A stretch of DNA of 64,000 nt from Urophycis tenuis. Its lineage: Eukaryota > Chordata > Actinopteri > Gadiformes > Phycidae. Below are positions 30,014 to 41,458 of the stretch, piece by piece (within the stretch, counting starts at the first letter, position 1; every line of letters begins with the position of its first letter). Location: the NCBI GenBank assembly GCA_036785325.1, contig JAXIVH010000028.1, positions 4,551,946 through 4,615,945 on the forward strand, in the 5' to 3' direction. Made by a program: the position numbers and the translations under genes. A model generated the notes under the pieces. The model did not search any database, had not been told where the DNA came from, and saw nothing but the letters and a program-made list of their open reading frames with translations.

Positions 30014-30150
30014 GTGGGGGGGGGGGGGGGGGGGGGGGGGGGGGGCTGGGAATGGGAATGGAGGGAGGGGGAGAATGGGTGGGGGTTGGTGTCAGTGTCC
30101 AATGTTTGTGGGGGCAGAGGGCAGAGAATGAAGGGGGGTCAGTGCTGACT
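29003..30150 (-). mobile_element. L2-type LINE copy B: 3' UTR only, with expanded minisatellite
   Basis: Starts at the same tail (repeated ATTCAAG, then CAGGTAAACTTTATTGTCAG) and matches copy A up to about 30148, where homology stops, so it is a 5'-truncated copy limited to the 3' UTR. Its GGGGCTGTGCATGGTGGTAG array (29455-29900) has about 16 copies against about five in copy A. A G-run of more than 30 bases lies at about 30014-30045. Confidence 0.8.
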
Positions 30151-30229
30151 TCTGTGCAGGGGTGCTGTTGTCTGCTTCAAGCCGTCCGAAGAAGTTGTTT
30201 AGATGGTTCAGCAGAGTGGTGTCACTGTC

Positions 30230-30700
30230 ACAGGACTGTGCTCAGAGTTTATAGTCCGTGGGTCGGTATCAAACTCGCCTCTCGAAATCCTGACCACCAG
30301 CAGATCCATTATCATTTCATACACAGGACCTACCTGACTCCTCGTAAGCTACATCTTATGAAAGTCATCAATGATCCCTCATGCACTCTGTGTACATTGG
30401 GAACCCCTGGCACTTTCCTCCACATGGTGTGGGAGGGCCCCCCCGGGAGGGCCCCCCCGTCGCTGGCAGGGTGTGGCCGCTGAGCTGACAGCACTCATAT
30501 CGGAGACAGCGCCTGTGGCCATACCAGTGTTATTATTAAATGATCTTTCGGCGTTCCGAGCCCCTGAATATAAGAAACGTGTAATGTGAGCAGGTTTAAC
30601 AGCTGCTAAGAAAATGATTGCAGGACACTGGGAGCCCCCTGACACTTTGACCATCAGACAATGGCTTTGAACCAGACCTGCAAACTGGTCAGAGAAAAAA
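30230..30700 (+). mobile_element. Tx1/L1-type LINE, C-terminal part
   Basis: Encodes the C-terminal region typical of this group: HYHFIHRTYLTPRKLHLMKV, then DPSCTLCTLGTPGTFLHMVW, a Cys-rich segment, ending near APEYKKRVM and IRQWL. It is the continuation of the ORF broken at 26.83 kb. Its probable A-rich 3' end is at about 32380-32412. Confidence 0.75.
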
Positions 30701-30828
30701 AGGTGACAGCGTAATGGGGCCCCCCAAGAATATTTTTTTTGATTTAAATATGTTAAGCACGCAATTCTGAGCGTTTTGACAGTAGGATTTCTGGAGGTAT
30801 ATAGTATGTCTATAGTACAGTATACTCA

Positions 30829-32160
30829 GTGTTTCCCCTAGATTATTTTTGTAGCAGTGGTGCTGTGTGTTGGTAACATAGCAACACTAGGGGGGTCCGG
30901 GGGCATGCCCCCCCGGAAGAAAATTTGGAAAAATAACCCTTTAAATGGTTACTTCTGGTGAGATTTTTATGAAAAAAAGTTACAGATTGAGCTTCCAAAT
31001 ATGACATAACAACCAACAGAGTCAAGGTATCTGCTGAGACCAGATCATTGTGAAATTGTGCGATCACACTGTTCAATATTGCGATGACGATATGACTTGC
31101 GATAATAAATAAGAAAAGAGTAAAATTTTGCTCATGGTGAATACGTCGATATGAATTTAAACAAATTTGCATATCGTGACGTCACTGACCGCGTCTCCAT
31201 CCCGTAAAAGTTTAGTGGTCTCCTTGACGTCAGTCGACACGTCACTTTATAGCGGTGTCGAGATATTTCAATGCATTTTTTCATGTAGGACCTATTGCTA
31301 CCGTGCATGAACCCAAAGAAATAATTTAGCCTTCTATAACTTTGAAAGGTGACTGCGAACATTTTCTTTACTGCAGCCGCAGCCATCATAACAGACAAGC
31401 GCGAACCATTGATGAAATGAAGCGAATATAAAAGAAAGAACGTAGCCTACGTGTGTATGTAGGCTATTTATATTCGCGATACCTTCTAAAATATAATTAA
31501 TAGGGTTTAATTGTAGTTGCATTAGTTATTTGAAGAGTTTAAAAAAAACGGTCGGTCTTAACGCAAGTATACAACCGGCAAGTCGGTCGGACTAAAAGGG
31601 AAAAAGAAATATTTGGGTCGGTCCTAAATTGACAGGGTGGGTCGGGTTACTGCAAACCACAATATTTAAGGATAAGGATGGCCCGAGTGTGCGTGGCGAA
31701 CTTATCGCATTACAGACCAGCTTTTGCGATGTGTTTATCATGAACGCTCACATCGCGATGACGATGAAAATTCAGACGATGAGTCTGTACTGATAGTACT
31801 GATAAACTAAATTAAAAAATGTTTTGCACTCTGTTGCTGTCACTCTACACGTGCAAAAAACTCACTTTTTACCTGGCCGGCATGCGTGTCTCAGCCTCCA
31901 CTTGATAAGCCACCCCCCAAAACAAAAACTCTTCGGATCTACACGAGTCACGTGAATGACCCCTTTGACCCAAAAAACGGCGATTGTAGCCGAAAAGCGA
32001 CAAGTTTGCAGGTATGCTTTGAACTTTTCTTGATGTTGTGTATATGGAGCTGTCGACAGCCCACATAAATGGGTCCAAAGAGGCGAATGTGAATATACTG
32101 TATGGCTTGCTACAGCTGAAGCATTGAAGGGCTCATTCGGATCCTTGTGGTCCATTGTGT
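30829..32160. repeat. Mixed repeat insertion in the LINE 3' region
   Basis: Begins with CAGTGTTTCCCCTAGATT, and GGGGGGTCCGGGGGCATGCC follows, a start seen in fish hAT-type elements; no matching right end was found. It includes the second copy of the dispersed repeat seen at 4.4 kb (31160-31400). No intact ORF. Confidence 0.5.
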
Positions 32161-32412
32161 ATCTGATCTACCTCACTTAGCATCTTGAATCACTCAACAA
32201 GTCTATATGAACTACCTGTAGTCCCTTTTTTGTTTTTCTCTTTTTGTTATTGTTTGTTTTAGCCGCCTTTTTTTTTCTCTCCTCATTCTATGTGTGTGGG
32301 TGGGGTGGGTGGGATTGATGTAACAGTATGTTCAGTGGCTGTACATTATTTGTTTTGTGTTTGAATGAAAATAAAATAAAAATTTGATTAAAAAAAAAAA
32401 AAAAAAAAAAAA
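32161..32412 (+). mobile_element. Probable LINE 3' UTR with poly(A) end
   Basis: T-rich then GGGTGGGTGGGA-containing sequence ends in AATAAAATAAAAATTTGATT and 20 or more A residues, which fits the 3' terminus of the Tx1/L1-type element. Confidence 0.55.
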
Positions 32413-32429
32413 ACTATTGCACTGAGTCC

Positions 32430-32930
32430 TGCCACCTTCAGAAGTTTTCTGAAGACTCTGCAATAGTTGGTTGCATTGAAGAGGGTGATGAGGGTGAGTA
32501 TAGGACTGTTGTGGGCAACTTTGTCTCTTGGTGTGAGCTGAACTATCTGCAGCTCAATGGAACTAAAACAAAGGAGCTGAAGGGGTCCTGAAGAGTTCCT
32601 ATACTTAACAATAAGCTGGATTGGACCAGAAACACAGAGGCGCTCTACAAGAAGGGCCAAATTCAATTCTATTTCTTGAGGAGGCTAAGGTCCTTCAACA
32701 TCTGCAGAACGATGCTGAGGATGTGTTTGTCTAGGAGTCTGTTGTTGCCAGTGCAATCTTCTTCGCTGTCACATGCTGGGGCAGTGGGATGAGGGTCGCG
32801 GACACCAAGAGACTTAATAGACTCATCGTCGTGGGGGAGGAGCTGGACAACCTGACGACCGTGGCAGAAAGGAGGATGCTGTTCAGGCTACGTCTATCTC
32901 GGTCTTCCTATATGTATATTTCATTGCACC
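32430..32930 (+). mobile_element. Decayed Rex1/L2-like LINE fragment
   Basis: Across frames the remains of an RT C-terminal region are readable: WCELNYLQLNGTKTKEL, LYKKGQIQFYFLRRLRSFN and ICRTMLRMCL. These correspond to the same region of the minus-strand LINE at 44.5-45.0 kb. Several stops and shifts. Confidence 0.65.
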
Positions 32931-33189
32931 CCTATACTGTTTTTTTACTCTTACTTCTATACAGTTTTTCTTTTCTTTTCCCTGTAACATTCAACTGGAG
33001 TATTCGTAACGAATGCAAGTGTTTTGTCAGCTGTCCTAACATCAATGCTGGTATTTGTGACCACAATGTGAGATTTCCTTTAAAACAGGGAAGACGATTG
33101 AAAGCCAGCCAGAGAAGAGATTATGGGGAGACGTCTGTCTCTCCACTGCGTCTTACAAGGAATCCCACCGGTACAAGATACCGGAGCTG

Positions 33190-33350
33190 GAGCAGAGGAG
33201 TTCCTGCTGAAGGAGCAGAGGAGGGACTTCCTGTTGAGGGAGCAGAGGAGGGACTTCCTGTTGAGGGAGCAGAGGAGGGACTTCCTGTTGAGGGAGCAGA
33301 GGAGGGACTTCCTGTTGAGGGAGCAGAGGAGGGACTTCCTGCTGAAGGTT
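33190..33350 (+). repeat. 27-bp minisatellite, possibly part of an unassigned exon
   Basis: Five copies of a 27-base unit containing GAGGGAGCAGAGGAGGGACT, open in the plus frame as a nine-residue EQRRDFLLR repeat. The flanks also read like protein (SYKESHRYKIPELEQRSS before, NETKRSDGQWTLFSSKFLP after) but in part in different frames. I do not recognise a family. Confidence 0.6.
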
Positions 33351-33447
33351 AGCACGCCCAAAGCCACGCTCCACCACAACATGAACGAGACCAAGAGATC
33401 TGACGGGCAGTGGACACTGTTTTCCAGCAAGTTCCTGCCCACAGAAC

Positions 33448-34752
33448 CACCGCTACACAGAACCACCGCCACATAGAACCACTGCCACACAGAACCACCG
33501 CCACACAGAACGACCACCACATAGAACCACTGCCACACAGAACCACCGCTACACAGAACCACCGCCACATAGAACCACTGCCACACAGAACCACCGCCAC
33601 ACAGAACGACCACCACATAGAACCACTGCCACACAGAACCACTGCCACACAGAACCACCGCTACACAGAACCACCGCCACATAGAACCACTGCCACAGAA
33701 TGACCACCACATAGAAACACCACCACAGAATCACTACCACAGAACGACCACCACATAGAACCACTGCCACACAGAACCACCGCCACACAGAACGACCACC
33801 ACATAGAACCACTGCCACACAGAACCACCGCCACACAGAACGACCACCACATAGAACCACTGCCACACAGAACCACCGCCACACAGAACGACCACCACAT
33901 AGAACCACTGCCACACAGAACCACCGCCACACAGAACGACCACCACATAGAACCACCACCACAGAATGACCACCACAGAATCACTACCACAGAATCACTA
34001 CCACAGAACGACCACCACATAGAACCACCGCCACACAGAACCACCACCACAGAATGACCACCATATAGAACCACCACCACAGAATGACCACCATATAGAA
34101 CCACTGCCACACAGAACCACCACCACAGAATGACCACCATATAGAACCACCACCACAGAATGACCACCATATAGAACCACCGCCACAGAACGACCACCAC
34201 ATACAGTAGAACCACCGCCACACAGAACCACCACCACATACAGTAGAACCACCGCCGCACAGAACCACCACCACAAAGAACGACCACCACATAACCACTA
34301 CCACAGAACGACCGCCACAGAGAACCACCACCACAGAAACACTATCACAGAACGACCACCACATACTGTAGAACCACCGCAGAACGACGACCACATGGAA
34401 CCACCGCCACAGAACCATTACCGCAGAACGACCAGAACCACTACTGCAGAGCGACCACCACATAGAACCACCACAGAACCACTACCACAGAACGACCACC
34501 ACAGAACCACCACACAGAACCACCACCACAGAAACACTACCACAGAACGACCACCACATACTGTAGAACCACCGCCACAGAACTACTACCGCAGAACGAC
34601 CAGAACCACCGCCACAGAAAGACCACCACAGAACCACTACTGCAGAGCGACCACCACATAGAACCACAACAGAACCACTGCCACAGAATGACCACCACAG
34701 AACCACTACCACAGAACGACCACCACATAGAACCACCGCCACACAGAACCAC
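33448..34752. repeat. 1.3-kb minisatellite of about 16-bp CCACAGAAC units
   Basis: Units such as AGAACCACCGCCACAC, AGAACCACTGCCACAC and AGAACGACCACCACAT follow one another, becoming irregular after about 33960. It lies just 3' of cenpo. Confidence 0.95.
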
Positions 34753-34855
34753 AAGCAACTGTTTGTGTGTTTACAAAAGTGTATTACAAAAAAGGCAAAC
34801 AGGGATTTCTCTTTTTATTAACTGGAATGGTTTAACAATGTATGTACACGGTTCT

Positions 34856-34858
<3 letters not shown>

Positions 34859-34888
<30 letters not shown>
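34859..34888. repeat. (AT)n microsatellite
   Basis: About 30 bases of AT in the cenpo 3' UTR, 13 bases beyond the stop codon on the minus strand. An AATAAA signal for cenpo (plus TTTATT) is near 34814. Confidence 0.9.
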
Positions 34889-34891
<3 letters not shown>

Positions 34892-34900
34892 ATAGAGGAT

Positions 34901-37738
34901 CTACTTGATGTCTCCATTTTGGATCATGGTGGTCACGGCTTTGTGCAAAGGGGTCTCCTTCAGCAGGGTGCAGATGTTCTTCCACTGTGTCGTCTCAGGC
35001 AGGTCCTTGTCTGCAAAAGGTACACACTGAAATCAAGACAAAGAGCTTTGACTTTGTTGAATGTAGATTTTGCTCCCATTTTGTAAATATCTGATAACCA
35101 ATAGCAACGATGGTGCATGCCAGCTATGGCCCTCCTACCTTCTGATTGGACGGTGACTTCCTCAGGCAGACAGCAGGTGTGGTCAGAGTAGTCCAGCTTG
35201 CACAGAATGGCGACGTTGTTCTTTGGTACGGTCAGCATCAGGACCAGGATGGAGCACATTGCGTTGCTCTCCATTACCTCCACCGACTTGTGTTGTTCCT
35301 GTTAAAGAGACGACCGTGAGATCTCTCTGAACCCACAGGCTCCAAAGTCCTGCTACAACTACTAAATAACAACTATGCTGCATTGACAGTTCTGTGTAAC
35401 CTGTGCTTGAAATGGGGACGAAGTTTCCCCTCTGAGCGAACGAACAAAGAACCACAATCCAGGAAGCAGTCCACCTCTCTTCTCCCTAGACCTCTCACAC
35501 ACCTCCACAATAAGTAGGCAGTACACCACCTAGCAGACACACAGAGGATGTCCTACCATGAGCAGCCTGAGCTGCTGCTTGCGCCCTGCGTATGCGTCCA
35601 GGTGGCGGCTGAGCGAGGCGAGGAAGCCCCTGAGGTCGTTCTGCAGGGCGTGGCCCCGCTCCGCCAGCTGGGCCAGGGGGACGAAGGGCGGGACGTCGTG
35701 CCGGATGATCCGAAGCACGGGCGCCACTTGGAGCTCCAGGCTGTAGCGCTCCAGGTACGCGCCGTGGTAGGACGTGGCGATGGAGATGCACGCACCCTTC
35801 CCCTGGCGTGTTTTGATGATGTCATAGCCACCTATGGGTGAGCAGCAGCAGGGTGGGACACACGCAAGAAAAACAGCACAGGAATTCCCTCAGATGACTG
35901 TGGAGTGAAGGTTGTTTGCAGTGTAATACATCAAGTGATTAGGATCACCAATAACAGAGAGCCATTAGTGCTATCGCTCTGCGTACAACTGGGCCAGTCT
36001 GGTGGCTAGGGAGTTTGACTCCTGGCCAAAAGGCTACGAGTTCCATTCCCCTGAATGTCACAGCCTAACCCTGCAAGGGGGGCAGAACACACGGGCAGAC
36101 TGGTACCGATGAGGCGGTGTGCATGGAGCAGGGATTTCAGCCCGGCATGGCTGGCCCTCAGCTGCTCCAGCTGGGAGTTCAGGTCCTCTCCATCTCCGCT
36201 GGGCTGGTCCGGGTGGTCCGGCAGCTTCTGAACAGATCAACTCTATTGTTAAATCCCAGATGTGACATGATTAGGATGTCACCTTGTTGACTGTTTACTG
36301 TAAACACCAAGTCTTTCTGTTCAAACCGACTTGGCGATAAACATCTTTCTGACTTCTGATGGCACAAAGTACAGGACAGCGATGTCCTGTACTTTGTAAT
36401 GACTAAAGATCCACCCAACATACAGTACATCTATATACACAATAAAGGCAATGCTTTACTTTATATCATTTATTGTTTTATTTAATCATGTATTTTAATG
36501 TATAACCTGCCCTGGTAACTGACACATTTACAGAAGGTTTTTTTTTTAAGTGCACGGCCAGTAAAATAAACCAACAAAAGAAATGAAAAGAATGAACAAT
36601 AAAGGGCCGTTTTTGCACCATCACCAACAAAACTAAATTGAAGCTGGTTTGTTGTGTCAGCACTACAAACCCTTCCTGCCTGTGGTGTTGCCCTCACCTC
36701 ACTGACACTGATCTGGGCCTTCAGCTGCTCTCTCTCCATGAGCAGGGCCTCCACCTCCGCCCTCAGCTGCTCCACGCGGCTCTGCTGAGTCGGACGTTCC
36801 TCCTTGGTCCTCCTGGTCCGAGTCTCCAGCGCACTCAGTTGGCCCAGAACACCTGCCAAATGATAGACTTCAAGGTGAGTAGTCTATATGACTGCTTTAT
36901 TTTCCTGGGCAGGTTTCAGTTAAAGCCTACCACAATAATAATCATTTGAGCATATCATCAGAGGAGAAAATAATCTGCTGGGGTTCACCAGACGAAAAGA
37001 TGGGGAATACTGGGTGGCGTTCTGATAAAAAATAAATAAAAATAAATCACATCCCATGTCCTTTCCTAACCTCTTCTCTTTGAGCCCCATTCCATTATCA
37101 ATCATAATGATTGATAATGATTGCTTACACTCCTGTCCCCAGATATCTACGACAGAGATCCCAATATGCATGGCTGAACGTAAATAACTCATGTTGGTAG
37201 CTTGTTTTCATGAATGGACGAAAGGAGGGATGGTGGGACGATCTTACCAATGGTCCATTGTACCCTATAATATAATAAAACATTAGAGCACCTTTCCTTA
37301 TTGGTTGTACGTCTTGGCACTTTAATCACTCTTTGTAACTTGGAACTTAGTCAGAGATGTTGTATACTAGCAGTGGTTAACCTAGCAGGTGAAATGCTTG
37401 AAACTTGTTCTGATTACTTTCTTACTGTATTAGCAGCCATGAAATGTTTCACCTTCTTATGACAAATGTACTCTTTGTAAGTCGCTTTGGATAAAAGCTG
37501 CTAAAGTCTGCTAAATGCCCTAAATATAAATATAAATCTTTCCTTAACATTAAGAGAACTCCAACGGCTCTCATCTTGGTTTTGTAAGTTAGGAACCTTC
37601 CGAAACAAAACAAAACTATCCGCCAGCAGAACCTGGACTCCAGAACACATAAAGGGTAAAGGCTGTTATATATTAACCATAGACATAGAACCACTTTGTG
37701 TGGAACTTAAATAACACAAACGAACCTTTTGTAGTCAT
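34901..37738 (-). CDS. cenpo: Centromere protein O (CENP-O)
   Basis: Subunit of the constitutive centromere-associated network (CENP-O/P/Q/U/R), at the inner kinetochore. Six coding exons: 37738-37726, 36852-36698, 36227-36107, 35831-35557, 35298-35139, 35010-34901; 834 bases, 277 residues (human about 300), every junction in frame. The first exon has only four codons (MTTK). The N-terminal half is a coiled coil (LSALETRTRR to LKAQISVSE, then LNSQLEQLRASHAGLKSLL). The RWD-like C-terminal half carries GYDIIKTRQGKGACISIATS, then VPPFVPLAQLAERGH, and SLSRHLDAYAGRKQQLRLL, which matches the human SLCEYLNAYSGRKYQADRL region closely. The end ETPLHKAV corresponds to the human KPLHQVF motif. It is head to head with slc5a6. 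Confidence 0.93.
35985..36065 (+). mobile_element. tRNA-like SINE fragment in cenpo intron
   Basis: GGTGGCTAGGGAGTTTGACT and ACGAGTTCCATTCCC resemble degenerate A and B boxes. Short, without clear ends. Confidence 0.4.
37290..37530 (+). mobile_element. L2-type LINE 3' tail in cenpo intron 1
   Basis: Closely similar to the end of the LINE at 46.68-46.93 kb: TTAGTCAGAGATGTTGTATA, then CTTGAAACTTGTTCTG, ending with GTAAGTCGCTTTGGATAAAA. It is a heavily 5'-truncated copy. Confidence 0.75.
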
Positions 37739-38480
37739 CCCCACGACGTCTCGAACCCTCTTTTCCCTGGTAGCAGATGTGTTGTGATGCAGGACGCTGT
37801 TGATGACGTGCACCGCCGACCGCCCGCTACACACCATAGGATGTCATGCTACACACAACCAGGAAGTGTTTTCAATTTTGGCGGGGCGCCGATGACGTAA
37901 TCGGTGACGCGCCGGACGCGCCCGCCAACACCGGAAGCTAGGTCAAAACACACTGCTGTCACGTGGTCCGTTTCGTATGAGTTGATGTGTTTGCGGATAT
38001 CTAGGTGTGCATGGTATGACATATAATAATCTTTTATTTTATTTTATTGTAAGTCTGTCATGTAGAGCGGTTTCGCTCGCGTATTCGCCCTTTTTATTTA
38101 TGCGATGAAGAAAAGTTTTCGGGTGAACTTCCGTCAGTGTCGCAAGTAACAACCTCCACATGCTGCACATAACTCAGCGTCTGGTCGGCGTGGACACTGC
38201 AGCGCTATAAGAGGCGACGTTCGTTCACGTTCGGACCGATAGCGACTGCCCCTGTTATTGCCATTACGAGGCATTGCGTGCAACACACTGGAAGCTGTCG
38301 TACAACGGCGCCCATTCAATATCATCAGGGTGAATTACTCACGGAGGTTGTGACCTCGGGGTGAGGAGGGAGAAGACACGGGAACCCATCGCAGAAGATC
38401 CTGAGAACAGGTTCTGATCATATGATCTCAGATCATTCTCCATGTCGTGACTGAAGGTCTGAAGGGACTCCCAAAGGTAT
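37739..38480. promoter_or_regulatory. Head-to-head promoter region of cenpo and slc5a6
   Basis: Between the cenpo start codon and a likely untranslated slc5a6 first exon ending at about 38476 (CCCAAAG|GTATGT). It contains many CpG (GGCGGGGCGCCGATGACGTA, GACGCGCCGGACGCGC) and a CRE-like TGACGTAA near 37892, and a CACGTG near 37962. The arrangement suggests a bidirectional promoter. Confidence 0.55.
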
Positions 38481-38862
38481 GTGTCTCACGCTGTCTTGTT
38501 GTTATCAACCTTTATGATGCGCTACGACGAGGAGCTGTGTGGTTCGATTCGACCACTGTTTTGATAGGGATGTTTGACTGGAAAGTGGAGTCATACTCAA
38601 GTACCCTGACCCAAGTTAACCATCACGTTTGAATGTCCTCGTTTCCAGTCGTCTATTTGACCCCTTTCTCTGTGTGCTCAAGGTGCGATGTGGAGACGAT
38701 GGACAAGCACACACACAACTTTGTTTGCATACCCTCCTCTCCAGGTGACTGGTATTTCCTGCCTGATGGGTGTGTGTCGAGACAAGGTCTCCCATCATTC
38801 CCTCCGGTGGCTGAACTGGACAAGAGGACCCTCTGAAGTGGCCCCCAGAGCAGCTGGCAGCC

Positions 38863-39202
38863 ATGGAGCAGATGTACTTCTCAGTGTACGACTATGTGAT
38901 CTTCTCCGTCCTGCTGACGGCCTCCATGGCCATCGGGGTGTACTACGCCCTGTCGGGTGGCCGCCAACGCACCACGCAGGAGTTCCTGCTGGCGGACCGC
39001 AGCATGCGTGCTGCCCCCGTGTCCCTCTCCCTCATCGCTTCCTTCCAGTCGGCCGTGGCCATCGTGGGCGTGCCAGCGGAGGTGTTCGCCCACGGCACCC
39101 AGTTTTGGTTCATTGGCTGCGCCTACATCCTGGGCCTGCTCATCCCCGCGCACGTCTTCCTCCCCATGTTCTACCGGCTGCGTCTGTCCAGCGCTTATGA
39201 GG

Positions 39203-39234
<32 letters not shown>

Positions 39235-41421
39235 GTCTGTCTGTCTGTCTGTCTGTCTGTTGTTGTGAGTAATCATGTCTGTCATCTCCTCAGTACCTGC
39301 AACGCCGCTTCAACAAGGCTGTACGCATCTGTGGAACGTTGACCTTCATCTTCCAGACGGCACGTACACACACGCACACACACACACTCGTACATGACAA
39401 TAGAAGTCCACACATTTTGGTTAGAGAAACGCCAAGGATGTAAATTGAAAGTAAATTGTTCTGTGTATCTCTGTATTCATTGCTGGTACAGAGGATGACC
39501 CAGGCCTACAATAGAGGGGCCTGGATGGGTTTAAAACAGGTAGTTTCCAAGCAACACTATGCCCTGCATGGCCAGAGGTTGTAACTGATGTTCTGTTACT
39601 CAGGTGGTCTACATGGGCGTCTGTATATACACCCCAGCGTTTGCACTCAATAAAGGTAGGACAGGTCTAATATGTATGGCATTCAGTACGTTTACATGCA
39701 GCAAGAAATTCGAATTTCTAATCGTATAAGACATCGTTCGGACTTTTTAAGTGCATGTAAACACCTTAATCCGACCTACTTCGGACATCTAAAATCGGAT
39801 AACTACACCTGGATAATTCGATCATAGTCAGACTTTTAACGGCATGTATACTCAGCAATCGGATCTGAATCGGATTTTGCATTCTGCGCACGCGCAGTGC
39901 CATTCTGCACATGCGCAGCGCCACATAGCGTCCAGAGTCAGCCATGCTCCGGCTGTTAATCCGATTCTCTGAACGGCATGTATACTCGGACAAGTGATCC
40001 GGTCTTACGCATGTCATTATCTGATCCGATCAGAAATTCAAATTTCTTGCTGCATGTAAACGTACTGATTGTCTTGGCAGCTTCTGGATTCAAAACAAGG
40101 ATGTTTTCAGTATTTACACTTACATTTACTTTATTATTTACTTTACATTTACTTTTCCTGTGCTTTGTCCCGCTCTCTCTCTGTCTCACTCTCTCTATTT
40201 CACTCCCTTTCCCTGTCTCTCTCTCTCCCTGTCTCCCTCTGTCTCCCTCTCTCGGTCTCTTTCAGTAACTGGACTTCCACTGTGGGGAACGGTGCTGGCT
40301 ACTGGACTCGTATGCACGGCCTACACAACAATAGTAAGACAGCGTCAATAGAAATATAGAAATACTTTATTATCAAGCATTTCAGCCAAACATTCCTGCC
40401 TCCTGCTTTGACTAAACCATTGTGTTGTGCAGGGTGAAGAACATTGTACAAACCAAGCTAACGACTGCTGCCTGAGCAGGATCATTCATCCTTTCTGGGC
40501 TTCTTCTTCTCATCCACCTTGTCTGACAGGGAGGGCTGAAGGCGGTGATCTGGACCGACGTGTTCCAGACGGCCGTGATGTTTGCGGGGCAGCTGGCCGT
40601 CATCGGGGTGGGCGTCCAGCAGGCGGGCGGCCTGGCCGTGGTCTGGGCCAGGGTGACCGAGGGGAAGCGCATTGCGGGCCTGGAGTAGGTGGTCTGGGGG
40701 GCAGATGGTGGGCCTGGAGTAGGTGGTCTGGGGGGCAGATGGGCTGGAGTAGGTGGTGTGGGGGGCAGATGGGCTGGAGTAGGTGGTCTGGGGGGCAGAT
40801 GGCCTGGAGTAGGTGGTCTGGGGGGCAGATGGTGGGCCTGGAGTAGGTGGTGTGGGGGGCAGATGGTGGGCCTGGAGTAGGTGGTGTGGGGGGCAGATGG
40901 TGGGCCCTCACCTCAGCTGATGCTTTTATCCTCCAGCAAATTGCAGTGGTCTCTTGGATACGTTGATTGGTTTAAGAGCACTGCGGACGTCGGGGTTCGA
41001 ACTGCCAACCTTTTGGCTGGGAGGCAAACACCCTAAACATTAGAATATCCTGCCTCCACCCTTTATACATTAACATAAAGATCCATAAGAAAAAAATGCT
41101 TCATCATTTTGGTCGAACTAAATCGCAGTTCAAACTAACCCTAATCCCTGTTTTCTGTCTTTCCTGATTGAATTGTATATATAATATTTTCCCAATAGAA
41201 TTCCTGTATTCTATCGATCCCATCGACCACCCAACCAGAACACAGCCAGGGTTTGTTCATGCTCTCTGTTCCCCACCAGTCTGGACCCGGACCCCACGGA
41301 GAGACACACCTTCTGGACCCTGGCAGTGGGCGGGGTCTTCCTCATGCTGGCTCTGTATGGCGTGAACCAGGCCCAAGTCCAGCGCTACCTCAGTGCTCGC
41401 ACGGAGCAGGAGGCGGTCAGG

Positions 41422-41458
<37 letters not shown>

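Noticed and set aside
29389..30102. His/Pro-rich 237-codon minus-strand open frame
   Set aside because: Translation of the LINE copy B 3' UTR minisatellite.
33080..34760. Cys/Val/Trp-rich minus-strand open frames
   Set aside because: Products of the 16-base CCACAGAAC repeat; no start context or domain.
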